NCBI GenBank assembly: GCA_030015575.1
Contig: CM057342.1
Span: 621,021,348 to 621,085,347 of the forward strand
Direction: 5' to 3'
DNA from: Agapanthus africanus
Taxonomy: Eukaryota; Streptophyta; Magnoliopsida; Asparagales; Amaryllidaceae
Length of the DNA stretch: 64,000 nt
This document shows, one piece after another, positions 10,568-21,161 of the stretch. The notes under the pieces were generated by a model. It worked only from the letters and a program-made list of their open reading frames with translations, was not told where the DNA came from and made no database searches. Each line of letters begins with the position of its first letter. Position 1 is the stretch's first letter. A program made the position numbers and the translations under genes.

Positions 10568-12779
10568 TGTTAGTTGTATGTATGCCCTAGAGGCCAGTAT
10601 TGTACAGATGATGTATATTATATTGGATGCTTGGACATATATAGAGATGACTTTCTTGCTCGATATGATAGTATGCTATCTGGTTACTCTTTATCTTAAC
10701 ATGTACACTTGTTTCTTTAAACTGTCTTATAGTTGCTGGTTGATAAAGCCCTTAGGATGTGTACTTGACTACCTAGACTATGATGCAGATCATACTAGTG
10801 GGGACATGGTAGTCTATAAGTACATCCTTCAAGGTCCCTAGTCGTGGGTGTATCGAGACAGGGCATCGATATACCAGTGTAGACTAGCGTATACGCTTCT
10901 CGACCCATGAGATGGGCGATGGATGATCCCATATCCATTGGTGTTTGACATCAGAGATGGTATACGGGTGCTCAGTGGAGACTGGGTACACTCGACGGAC
11001 TCGCCGAGAACTCCCAGATGGTATTATACCTCACGTCAGATGGCAGTTCTCAGGTGACACTTGTGCAGGTTAGTCTGTAGACCCGAGATCGTCATAGAGT
11101 CTTGTGTGATTCCCACTGTGCTTTGATCTCCACCTTACCACGTCCATGAGGGCGTGAAAAACGGTGGTCTTTGGGTACAGTCCCGAGTCACATGGAGGCA
11201 ATGAGCGATAGGAGGGGTTTCGTCTTTCCCGGTATTGGGGGTTGATGTTGCGCTGTGCTCGATTGGCCGTAACAGGGAAGTCCCTGGCCAGGGCTGATCA
11301 GAGATTTGCTGGTAAGTGTTACCAGTAGTTTCTCGACCCGTTATGAGCCTCACATCGGCATGACTTATCGGTTATTGGGGTCTGACGTTTAACACCCCTA
11401 GACTTGATATGCGACATATCAGATGAACAGACCGGACTGTACGGTAAGTGTTACTGGTTGGATTCACAGGAGTGTGAGCGGGCTAGCTCGTCGATCTTCT
11501 GATCGCTCAATACCTGGATGGCCGTTACGTTTAGCAGACCGCTTGCGGTTTGTGGGTGCTTGATATGATCATCATCTGCTACCGGCGTATTGACGAGTCT
11601 TTAGAGTCCTACACAGAGGTTTCCTGACTCAGGTAAAACGAAAAAGGAGCGCATATGAGATATGTGCAGGACCGAGAATAATGCGTGTATGTGATACCGC
11701 ATTTCATTCTCGCGATATATGTTTCGATTGGTTATATTCGATATGACCTAGTTATCGAATCATTGATTCGATAAATCGATACATTGGATTCTAGTCGGTT
11801 ATGTGCGACATGACCGGATCATTGAATCAAATGTTGATTTAATGATTTAATGTATAATTATATATTTGATATATTGCATTGCATTAACTAGTATTGGTTC
11901 ACTTTAAATGGATTTTCTCACTTGATGTGCAAGAAGTATATGTGATATACTTTTGTGCACATATTTGTATCATGTTTGATGATACTTGATGATTTAGTTA
12001 AGTGTAAAGAATTAAAACCATGGTTAAGTGTTGATTAGGGTTTTGCATATTCATTTATTTATTTATTTATTTATTTGAAAAGGATTATGATGAGAATGGT
12101 GGCTTTCTTTGTTTTAAGTTGAAGCTTCATGAAGCTTTGACTTTTGTAACCATTCTTGTCTTCATGCTTAACCCTAACTCATCCAAGTAACAATGGTCTA
12201 TTCTCTACACTTAACTATAGTTAGCTTATGATAAGTATTGAATTATTATTCATTTTAACTCAACACTTATCATATTCTTTCTTCTTCTTCATCTTCATCT
12301 TCAAGAAAGAAAGCTTGATGCCATCAATGGCAACTTGAGCTAAAGTGAGAGAAATCAAATTCTAAAGTGAACCCACCTCCTATTTCTTCACCCTCTACCT
12401 CTTGCCAAGTTGTTTTGGGTGTTTTCTTCACAAGTTTCACAACTTTGTGAACTCGGAGCTTGAACTTGTGCAACCTCGACGTAGATCATCTTCGGCACGA
12501 AGCCGACCACCTATTCCGCTCATTTCTCCGATGAAGTCGACGATTGAGTTCGGGATTCGAGATGGACAGCGAGAGGACACCTACGTGGAGCTAAGGAAGT
12601 AGAGAACCGGATCTACAAAGGTTGTAGTCTCTCTCCTTTAGTTAAGTGTTAACTAGATTCACATATCGCCTAAATTTCTAGTTAACGATCCGTATTAGGG
12701 TTTCTCGGCACCCGTAAAATTTGAAATTGGCATGGTTGATGCCTTGTGAGACTTCTTGAGAGTGCCTAGGAACCCTACA
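10568..12779 (+). repeat. 5' LTR of element B (2212 bp)
   Basis: It runs from TGTTAGTTGTATG to GGAACCCTACA. It contains a TTTA microsatellite at about 12052-12076. It is alignable with the C and I LTRs over most of its length but clearly diverged from both. Confidence 0.95.
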
Positions 12780-12780
12780 G

Positions 12781-12792
12781 TGGTATCAGAGC
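12781..12792 (+). other. Primer-binding site of element B
   Basis: TGGTATCAGAGC, one base after the LTR. Met-initiator type. Confidence 0.92.
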
Positions 12793-12983
12793 CTAGCTAG
12801 AGCCTTAGGCGAAGTCTAGACCAAGTTTGAAACCCGATCGACTCGAAACCCTAACCCGGAAAATGCTCTCTGGACTTTTTCTAAAATCTGGGATTTTTCC
12901 ATATTAAAAATGCTTAAAAAATTCAGTAGGGAAATATAAGAATTACGATGCAAAAAAATATTCCATGAACAGTAATTTGTGCG

Positions 12984-13044
12984 GCGGAACCGCGGCAGAA
13001 GCATGGCTTCGGCGGCGGTTCCGCGGCCCCTTGATGACGTCAGC
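12984..13044 (+). repeat. Paired GC dyad plus TGACGTCAGC in the B leader
   Basis: Arm 1 is GCGGAACCGCGGC (12984-12996) and arm 2 is GCGGTTCCGCGGCC (13015-13028). They are inverted relative to each other around an 18-bp spacer. TGACGTCA, a palindromic bZIP-type core, follows at 13035-13042. The same combination is in the leader of gypsy element E. Confidence 0.75.
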
Positions 13045-14620
13045 CCTGTTCCTTTGCACAGTAATTCCTAGTTCACAGTGCTGAGTTTTATGGGTATTTT
13101 AAATATTTTTCCAGAGTTGTATTTTCTGGGGTTGTTTTGGGGGTTCACTGATTCGATCGGATTATCAGATTTTGTCTATGTGGCTTTCCGGATAACTTTA
13201 GAATATGTTATCCGGTTCGACCGGATATAAATACCCAACTTTTCCCCTGCCGGAAAATTTCCAAGTGTTGGATTTTTCTGTGGTTTAAAGACGTTCTGAG
13301 TAGTGCAAGTAACGCGATGGTCCCTCTAGAAGACAACAAACCTTAACTCGATTATGTGACCGTCTTGAACTACCCTTTGAACTTTCGGGTTTGGGGCAGT
13401 ACGGCGTGCCACATGTGAGGCGTTGGCTTGATCCTTCTACGGCTGGACCGTTGGTACTGAGGTATGAAGCGAATGTCTTTGAACCTATTTCATGTGTTGG
13501 ACGGTTTCGGGAAAAACTTGGGTGTTCGAATGTTCAATCGGAAAGTTTAATATATTCTATTTATCCGGAATGGGATACAATAATTGGAATTCACAAACAG
13601 TTATGAGATAACTGAATGAATGATATAAATCTAGCGGTTTAGTTTCATTTGATGTTGAAAAGAGTTTTCGATAATGAGACTAAAATGCAGGGTTTATAAC
13701 TGTTAGGCATGTGATGTCTAAGTATTTCATTTGATTAGGCATGTGATGTCTAAAGAGGTTGCGGATTCCAACTGTTGTAGTTTTACACTTTCTTTTCTGT
13801 GACCGTAAGTGTAATATGTGATATCGCCGGTTTTGTTGCTATATGTCAACGACAATTGGGATGGACATATTTACTTACGTTGATGACATGTGATGTTATG
13901 TGTTGCTGGATATGTTATATTGGATTGTCGTGTTTGAATAGCCGGGGGTTTTTATGTGAGATGAGTGTTTTTCCTTTTCATTCATGTAAAAACTTGTATG
14001 TAATATTCTTTTATTTGGGGCACTTCCAGGTAGCGGAAGATGTCACCTGTTGTATATTGTTTACTTTTCCGCATTAGGATAGACCCAAGGAGGGGAGCAC
14101 AAGTAACCGGGGTTCTGGGGTCCAGTGGGAGACCAACTCGAGGAGTCGAGTCCGGGTCTCCTAACCCTAGAATTGGCAGGGTTGCTTGCCGCTTTCGTAG
14201 GGGTCTAGGGGTGTGAAATTGGCTATTCATCACGACCGTGGAATCCGTGTTTTATACTGGCTCGTATTGAAAACACGGACGTCCTAGTATATCCAATGTT
14301 TCATATGTTTCTTCTGCTGCGATATCTGTGATGTGATCATGTGATGTTCTGTGATAGATACAATATATAGTATATATGATATATTATATAGACGTTACTT
14401 ATGTTTTGCACCCGCACTAGCCCTGCCCTGCTCTGTCGTTAGTTACCTAACCTAACGGTGCACGAGGGGACATCGAGGCGAATGCGAATGGCATAAGTGT
14501 ACGTCGTATTTATCTGTGATGTTTTGGTATTTAAATGATGGGACTTCATTAATGTGATTAATGAAAGAAAAGAAACCTAAGATGTTGTAGAATCAAATTT
14601 TAAATAAAACAGGTAGCTAC

Positions 14621-14900
14621 AGTTCTTGCTTTGCATAGCGGTATATATGATATTCCCTGCACCTTATTCGATGAGGAAAGGACCGAGATCCCTTCACCGG
14701 GAGTGACTCCTTTAGCGATAACTGGCAGATGCTACACACTCGGTTTGTTTTTGATTGCTTCTATAGTTTCTGCTTTGCACAGTGATATATATGATATATC
14801 CCGCACCTCATTCGACGAGGAAAGGGCCGACGATCCCTTCACCGGGAGTGACCCCTTTAGCAAAACTAGAAAAGCCTCAAAATCGCTCCATTTCAAAAAC
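14621..14900 (+). repeat. Two-copy tandem duplication (about 144 bp) in the B leader
   Basis: Units start at 14621 and about 14765. Each has a TTTGCA start, a small CCT(T/C)AT-TCG-A(T/C)GAGG hairpin (14662-14676, 14806-14820) and CCCTTCACCGGGAGTGAC. It is orthologous to the duplication in C. Confidence 0.85.
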
Positions 14901-15000
14901 TTCATTTGATTCTACAACGATATCAAGTTCATTACGCTCATGGTTTTCTGAAAACCTGCGTAGCCCTCCGTCATTTCAGATAAGTACTACTTAGTATTCA

Positions 15001-15216
15001 TGCTACGGTAGTTTGGCATTCGTCAAGGCGTAGTGTACGGTAGCTAACTAGTATTTATCTGCTTATGCATATGATGCAGATTGGATTAGGGTATTCGTAC
15101 GGCACTGTTTGGCATTCGTCAAGGGTCGTGCGGGTGGGTTTAATTCAATCAAGAAATGTACGGGTTGAACTTGACTAGTGGACTATGGGTTGTTTGGCAT
15201 TCGTCAAGGTCATAGA
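15001..15216 (+). other. Three-stem-loop array in the B leader
   Basis: TTGGCATTCGTCAAGG occurs three times (15013-15028, 15109-15124, 15194-15209), each in a 21-nt loop closed by a different stem: 15001-15007 with 15029-15035, 15097-15103 with 15125-15131, 15183-15188 with 15210-15215. Inside each loop, TTGGC can pair with GTCAA around ATTC. C has the same geometry with other sequences, so the pairing is kept while the bases change. Confidence 0.8.
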
Positions 15217-15627
15217 ACACTAGGGGCAAAATATTATCGGGAATTTCAAGTGTTGAAATTTGCAATGAGATTGCATACCTTCTATGAGATAGTTGGATCC
15301 CGATACCCACTGCGAGTAAGAGTTACTCCTGGGAGAGTTTTACACATTACAATTAGCCGATCAAGTAGGTGTCTAGAAAGGTGTTAACGAGGTTACGCCT
15401 CTGGGAAAACGAGGTTTACATTAATTAGGTTCGTGCGAAAGCACGGGGGGCCTCCCTCAAAGTACCGACACTGGCCTGGCTGAAAGATTGGCGAACTTGT
15501 AGTGTGTAATTAATCCCGGCTAGTCTTTCCTTTTAGGGTTTGAAGGAAGATTTGATAAAAACCAGTGGGAGCCATCCTGATTAGATAAGATAATAACCAA
15601 TCTGATCTTGCACGAGCTTATGCTAAA

Positions 15628-17067
15628 GTGTTTTCTTCTCTCTCTTTCCAGGTAGCGACCATTTCATGCCCTAATGAAGATAATAATATGGATGTATTGA
15701 CCGAACCCGCTTGTTATACTGTGCAGGGGAACGTTGAACCCGTTCTATCTTATAAGTGTTATAAGAATGAACAGGAAACAGGAGAATATCTGGATTCTCA
15801 AGCCGCCCAAAAGAACATGCATGTTGATGCATCTTCTACAGGTGTGTTAGTTATTGAGAACTGTTTCTCAGTTCACCCTACGTCCTGGGTATTAGATACC
15901 GGATCAGGATCCCACATATGTAAACAGTTACATGGGCTACGAAAAGGTAGAGAACTGGGAAAATGTGATCATTCCATTCAAGTTGGGAATGGGGCAAATG
16001 TTGCAGCCAAAGCAGTTGGCGAATATCACCTTGTATTACCAAGTGGTGATACACTGATTCTGAATGAGTGCTATTATATACCGAACATGATGTGCAACAT
16101 TATATCAGTTTCTTTATTGAGTAAAGAAGGATATAATTTTGTAGTACAGGATAATGTTATGAACATATTTCTAGATCAAAAGTTGATTGCATCAGGCTCG
16201 TTACATAATGGAATATTCATTCTAAATCAAAATACAGTCCTCAATATACAAAACACACACAAGAGGAAAAGTTCAGAAATGAACGAATCCTACTTGTGGC
16301 ATTGTAGACTTGGTCATATCAACGCGACACGACTAGCTAAGTTACATAAGGATGGTTATTTGAATCCGTTCGAATTATCATCTTATGATACTTGTCATTC
16401 AAGTCTCAAAGGAAAAATGACCAAAGCTCCGTTTAGTGGACACGGAGAAAGAGTTACTGAACTCTTAGGACTGGTACATAGTGATGTATGCGGTCCCATG
16501 TCTACCCATGCCAGGAACGGTTCTTCCTACTTCATTACATTCACTGACGATCTCTCTAGATACGGGCATGTGTTCCTATTGAAACACAAGTCTGAAGCTT
16601 TTGAGAAATTCAGAGAATATAAGCAAGAAGCAGAGAACCAAACGGGCAAAAGTATTAAGATCCTTCGATCTGATCGAGGAGGAGAATACTTGAGCAATGA
16701 GTTCCAAGATTATCTAAAGGGGAATGGGATTCTCTCTCAGCTTACTCCACCTTATACACCACAGCACAACGGTGTATCGGAACGAAGGAATCGCACCCTA
16801 TTAGATATGGTGCGTTCAATGATGAGTACAGCTGAGTTACCTATTTCCTTCTGGGGGTATGCGCTTGAGACAGCCATACACCTATTGAATATGGTTCCTA
16901 CCAAATCAGTGCCTACCACTCCATATGAGATATGGAAAGGGAAGAGACAATCTCTTAAGTATGTTAAGATATGGGGTTGTCCAGCCTATGTCAAAAGACA
17001 AAATCCGGACAAACTCGAGGCAAGATCAGTCTTATGTAAGTTTGTAGGATATCCCAAAAATTCATAA
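15628..17067 (+). CDS. pol: Copia pol of B, first half: protease and integrase
   Basis: An aspartic protease motif VLDTGSGSHIC lies near residues 88-98. It is followed by a GAG-pre-integrase region with WHCRLGH and GKMTKAPF, then the integrase core with the expected acidic residues in HSDVCGP, RSDRGGEY and NGVSERRNR. In the integrase zinc motif the last Cys position is Ser (DTCHSSLKGK), probably damaging. Position 15628 is a GTG; the first in-frame ATG is 15688 (residue 21). The N-terminal 85 residues resemble the same part of C but not any Gag I know. The frame ends at a TAA (17065-17067) and continues in the same frame to a second TAA at 17131-17133. Confidence 0.9.
   Translation: MFSSLSFQVATISCPNEDNNMDVLTEPACYTVQGNVEPVLSYKCYKNEQETGEYLDSQAAQKNMHVDASSTGVLVIENCFSVHPTSWVLDTGSGSHICKQLHGLRKGRELGKCDHSIQVGNGANVAAKAVGEYHLVLPSGDTLILNECYYIPNMMCNIISVSLLSKEGYNFVVQDNVMNIFLDQKLIASGSLHNGIFILNQNTVLNIQNTHKRKSSEMNESYLWHCRLGHINATRLAKLHKDGYLNPFELSSYDTCHSSLKGKMTKAPFSGHGERVTELLGLVHSDVCGPMSTHARNGSSYFITFTDDLSRYGHVFLLKHKSEAFEKFREYKQEAENQTGKSIKILRSDRGGEYLSNEFQDYLKGNGILSQLTPPYTPQHNGVSERRNRTLLDMVRSMMSTAELPISFWGYALETAIHLLNMVPTKSVPTTPYEIWKGKRQSLKYVKIWGCPAYVKRQNPDKLEARSVLCKFVGYPKNS
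15631..15651 (+). promoter_or_regulatory. Candidate 3' splice site ahead of B pol
   Basis: A 20-base pyrimidine-rich run ends in CAG, immediately before GTAGCGACC, which is the first sequence alignable with C pol. The pol frame is open from 15589 but has no ATG before 15688, so the pol message may be formed by splicing. No donor site was identified. Confidence 0.4.
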
Positions 17068-17145
17068 GGGTATATCTTCTACCACCCCGAGGAACAAAAG
17101 GTGTTTGTTTCTCGACATGCCACTTTCTTATAAAAAGGTTTTCTT

Positions 17146-18930
17146 ATGAAACAGATTAGTGGCATTAAGGTAGAACTGGAAGAGGTTCCGGCAACACAAA
17201 CTATAACTGAAGATTTAGTAGAACCAGAGGATTCAGTAGTACCTGACGAACCCCAGCCTCTCCGCCGATCTAGCAGGGTTTCTCGTCCACCTGAGAGATA
17301 CTACGGTTTTCTCATTGACGGTGGAAGCGAAGATTGCATCATGGAGGATGATGACCCAACTAGCTTTGAGCAGGCTATCACGAGTAGGGACTCAGTGAAA
17401 TGGCTGGATGCTATGCGGTCCGAGATGGAATCCATGTACACCAACAAAGTATGGACTTTGGAAGTTGCTCCTGAAGGGGTAAAACCCATTGGGAGCAAGT
17501 GGATCTTCAAGAAGAAACTTGGTGTAGATGGGAAAGTGGAGACTTTCAAAGCTAGACTTGTTGCAAAAGGTTTTCGTCAAAGACCAGGTGTGGACTATGA
17601 CGAAACCTTTTCTCCAGTGGCTATGCTTAAATCCATCCGAATCATGCTTGCCATCGCTGCGTATCATGACTACGAAATCTGGCAAATGGATGTTAAGACC
17701 GCCTTTCTAAATGGTGATTTAGAAGAGTGCGTGTACATGACTCAGCCAGAGGGCTTCGTAGACAGTGGGAGCAGCGGGAAGGTGTGCAAGCTGCTTAAAT
17801 CCATTTATGGATTAAAGCAAGCATCGCGGAGTTGGAACATCTGCTTTGACGTCGTTATCAAAGAGTTTGATTTCGTCAAAAATCCAGATGAACCTTGTAT
17901 CTACAAGAAGGTGGCAGAGAGTAAGGTTGTCTTCCTCGTATTGTACGTGGATGACATACTCTTGATAGGAAATGATATTCCTATGCTGCAATCGGTCAAG
18001 CTCTTCTTATCACAAAGATTCTCAATGAAAGATCTTGGTGATGCCTCCTGCATATTGGGAATCAGGATCTATAGAGATAGATCCAAAAGGATATTGGGAT
18101 TGTCCCAATCCAGGTACATTGACACCATACTAAAGAGGTTTAGTATGGAAGAATCCAAGCGTGGGAACTTGCCCACGATCTCTGGAATCACTCTCTCCAA
18201 AGAGATGTCTCCCAAGACTGATTTGGAGAGAGCTCGCATGCAAGGGATACCCTATGCTTCGGCTGTAGGCTCTATCATGTACGCGATGCTGTATACCAGA
18301 CCCGATGTAGCATACTCACTAAGTATAGTGAGCAGGTATCAAGCTGATCCTGGAGAGAGTCACTGGACAGCTGTGAAGAGCATTCTCAAGTACTTACGAA
18401 GGACTAGAGAGATGCTCTTGGTGTATGGTAACGAAGAACTCCAAGTGGAGTCCTTTACCGATTCGAGCTTCCAGAGTGATAAGGACGACTCTAAGTCGCA
18501 GTCGGGATTTGTCTTTACCCTTTATGGAGGGGCGGTTAGCTGGAAGAGCTCCAAGCAGGAAACCGTGGCAGACTCGACGATGGAGGCTGAATACATCGCT
18601 GCCAACGATGCTGCTAAAGAGGCTGTCTGGATCAAGAAGTTCATTACTGAACTTGGAGTGGTTCCATCCATTGAGCATCCAATACCTTTGTATTGCGATA
18701 ACAATGGAGCGGTGGCTTTGGCCAAGGAACCCAGGTCCCATCAGCGATCCAGGCATATTCTGAGGCGGTATCACCTGATCCGGGAGATAGTTGATCGCCA
18801 GGAGATCGAGGTCAGGAGGGTTGACACGAAGAACAACACGGCGGATCCACTCACGAAGGCCATTCCCCAGATACAGTTTGAGAGACTCTTCGGGATGCTC
18901 GGTATGCGATACTACAGCAGCTGGCCCTAG
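17146..18930 (+). CDS. pol: Copia pol of B, second half: reverse transcriptase and RNase H
   Basis: It is in the same frame as 15628-17067, separated only by two ochre codons 22 codons apart. RT motifs are in order: WIFKKKLGVDG, RLVAKGFRQRPGVDYDETF, QMDVKTAFLNGDLEE, GLKQASR and the catalytic LYVDDILLIG (near residue 270). RNase H follows with SFTDSSFQSDKDD, KQETVADSTMEAEY and YCDNNGAVAL, and the frame ends 14 bp before the 3' LTR. This is a typical Ty1/copia C-terminal half with catalytic residues present. The isolated ORF starts at ATG 17146, but this is internal to the ancestral polyprotein. Confidence 0.93.
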   Translation: MKQISGIKVELEEVPATQTITEDLVEPEDSVVPDEPQPLRRSSRVSRPPERYYGFLIDGGSEDCIMEDDDPTSFEQAITSRDSVKWLDAMRSEMESMYTNKVWTLEVAPEGVKPIGSKWIFKKKLGVDGKVETFKARLVAKGFRQRPGVDYDETFSPVAMLKSIRIMLAIAAYHDYEIWQMDVKTAFLNGDLEECVYMTQPEGFVDSGSSGKVCKLLKSIYGLKQASRSWNICFDVVIKEFDFVKNPDEPCIYKKVAESKVVFLVLYVDDILLIGNDIPMLQSVKLFLSQRFSMKDLGDASCILGIRIYRDRSKRILGLSQSRYIDTILKRFSMEESKRGNLPTISGITLSKEMSPKTDLERARMQGIPYASAVGSIMYAMLYTRPDVAYSLSIVSRYQADPGESHWTAVKSILKYLRRTREMLLVYGNEELQVESFTDSSFQSDKDDSKSQSGFVFTLYGGAVSWKSSKQETVADSTMEAEYIAANDAAKEAVWIKKFITELGVVPSIEHPIPLYCDNNGAVALAKEPRSHQRSRHILRRYHLIREIVDRQEIEVRRVDTKNNTADPLTKAIPQIQFERLFGMLGMRYYSSWP

Positions 18931-18944
18931 TGCAAGTGGGAGAT
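18931..18944 (+). other. Polypurine tract of element B
   Basis: TGCAAGTGGGAGAT directly precedes the 3' LTR. It is the plus-strand primer, identical in C. Confidence 0.88.
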
Positions 18945-21156
18945 TGTTAGTTGTATGTATGCCCTAGAGGCCAGTATTGTACAGATGATGTATATTATAT
19001 TGGATTCTTGGACATATATAGAGATGACTTTCTTGCTCGATATGATAGTATGCTATCTGGTTACTCTTTATCTTAACATGTACACTTGTCTCTTTAAACT
19101 GTCTTATAGTTGCATGTTGATAAAGCACTTAGGATGTGTACTTGACTACCTGGACTATGATGCAGATCATACTAGTGGGGACATGGTAGTCTATAAGTAT
19201 ATCCTTCAAGGTCCCTAGTCGTGGGTGTATCGAGACAGGGCATCGATATACCAGTGTAGACTAGCGTATACGCTTCTCGACCCATGAGATGGGCGATGGA
19301 TGATCCCATATCCATTGGTGTTTGACATCAGAGATGGTATACGGGTGCTCAGTGGAGACTGGGTACACTGGACGGACTCGCCGAGAACTCCCAGATGGTA
19401 TTATACCTCACGTCAGATGGCAGTTCTCAGGTGACACTTGTGCAGGTTAGTCTGTAGACCCGAGATCGTCATAGAGTCTTGTGTGATTCCCACTGTGCTT
19501 TGATCTCCACCTTACCACGTCCATGAGGGCGTGCAAAACGGTGGTCTTTGGGTACAGTCCCGAGTCACATGGAGGCAATGAGCGATAGGAGGGGTTTCGT
19601 CTCTCCCGGTATTGGGGGTTGATGTTGCGCTGTGCTCGATTGGCCGTAACAGGGAAGTCCCTGGCCAGGGCTGATCAGAGATTTGCTGGTAAGTGTTACC
19701 AGTAGTTTCACGACCTGTTATGAGCCTCACATCGGCACGACTTATCGGTTATTTGGGTCTGACGTTTACCACCCCTAGACTTGATATGCGACATATTAGA
19801 CGAACAGACCGGACTGTACGGTAAGTGTTACTGGTTGGATTCACAGGAGTGTGAGCGGGCTAGCTCGTCGAACTTCTGATCGCTCAATACCTGGATGGCC
19901 GTTACGTTTAGCAGACCGCTTGCGGCTTGTGGGTGCTTGATATGATCATCATCTGCTACCGGCGTATTGACGAGTCTTTAGAGTCCTACGCAGAGGTTTC
20001 CTGGCTCAGGCGAAACGAAATAGGAGCGCATATGAGATATGTGCAGGACCGAGAATAATGCGTGTATGTGATACCGCATTTCATTCTCGCGATATATGTT
20101 TCGATTGGTTATATTCGATATGACCTAGTTATCGAATCATTGATTCGATAAATCGATACATTGGATTCTAGTCGGTTATGTGCGACATGACCGGATCATT
20201 GAATCAAATGTTGATTTAATGATTTAATGTATAATTATATATTTGATATATTGCATTGCATTAACTAGTATTGGTTCACTTTAAATGGATTTTCTCACTT
20301 GATGTGCAAGAAGTATATGTGATATACTTTTGTGCACATATTTGTATCATGTTTGATGATACTTGATGATTTAGTTAAGTGTAAAGAACTAAAACCATGG
20401 TTAAGTGTTGATTAGGGTTTTGCATATTCATTTATTTATTTATTTATTTATTTGAAAAGGATTATGATGAGAATGGTGGCTTTCTTTGTTTTAAGTTGAA
20501 GCTTCATGAAGCTTTGACTTTTGTAACCATTCTTGTCTTCATGCTTAACCCTAACTCATCCAAGTAACCATGGTCTATTCTCTACACTTAACTATAGTTA
20601 GCTTATGATAAGTATTGAATTATTATTCATTTTAACTCAACACTTATCATATTCTTTCTTCTTCTTCATCTTCATCTTCAAGAAAGAAAGCTTGATTCCA
20701 TCAATGGCAACTTGAGCTAAAGTGAGAGAAATCAAATTCTAAAGTGAACCCACCTCCTATTTCTTCACCCTCTACCTCTTGCCAAGTTGTTTTGGGTGTT
20801 TTCTTCACAAGTTTCACAACTTTGTGAAGTCGGAGCTTGAACTTGTGCAACCTCGACGTAGATCATCTTCGGCACGAAGCCGACGACCTATTCCGCTCAT
20901 TTCTCCGATGAAGCCGACGATTGAGTTCGGGATTCAAGATGGACAGCGAGAGGACACCTACGTGGAGCTAAGGAAGTGGAGAACCGGATCTACAAAGGTT
21001 GTAGTCTCTCTCCTTTAGTTAAGTGTTAACTAGATTCACATATCGCCTAAATTTCTAGTTAACGATCCGTATTAGGGTTTCTCGGCACCCGTAAAATTTG
21101 AAATTGGCATGGTTGATACCTTGTGAGACCTCTTGAGAGTGCCTAGGAACCCTACA
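18945..21156 (+). repeat. 3' LTR of element B (2212 bp)
   Basis: Same length and ends as the 5' LTR, with no insertions or deletions seen and 34 substitutions. The TTTA run recurs near 20429-20453. The flank GAAGT gives the target duplication. Confidence 0.95.
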
Positions 21157-21161
21157 GAAGT

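Larger units (their letters stand above)
12793..15588 (+). other. Long non-coding leader of element B, where gag would be expected
   Basis: Copia elements normally start gag soon after the primer site. Here no frame gives a gag-like protein or a CCHC knuckle over 2.8 kb. The leader contains a GC dyad with TGACGTCAGC (12984-13044), a tandem duplication (14621-14900) and three stem-loops (15001-15216), all in the same order as in C apart from the dyad, which I did not find in C. A pyrimidine tract ending in AG at 15631-15651 lies just before the first pol residues and looks like a 3' splice site. Confidence 0.75.
10568..21156 (+). mobile_element. Element B: young, nearly intact gag-less Ty1/copia element
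   Basis: It is 10,589 bp with two LTRs of exactly 2212 bp (10568-12779, 18945-21156) and the duplication GAAGT (10563-10567, 21157-21161), inserted in the 5' leader of D. I counted 34 differences between the LTRs by eye (about 1.5%). It has a Met-type PBS, the copia order protease-integrase-RT-RNase H, and a PPT. The interior has a 2.8 kb leader with no recognisable gag. Two in-frame ochre codons split pol. The copia lineage is not determined. Confidence 0.95.

Noticed and set aside
14650-14700. GATGAG...GAAA words resembling a hammerhead ribozyme core
   Set aside because: The required core order and the three helices around a cleavable site are not present.
18394-18774. Antisense ORFs opposite B RNase H
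   Set aside because: They are shadows of the strong plus-strand coding frame.
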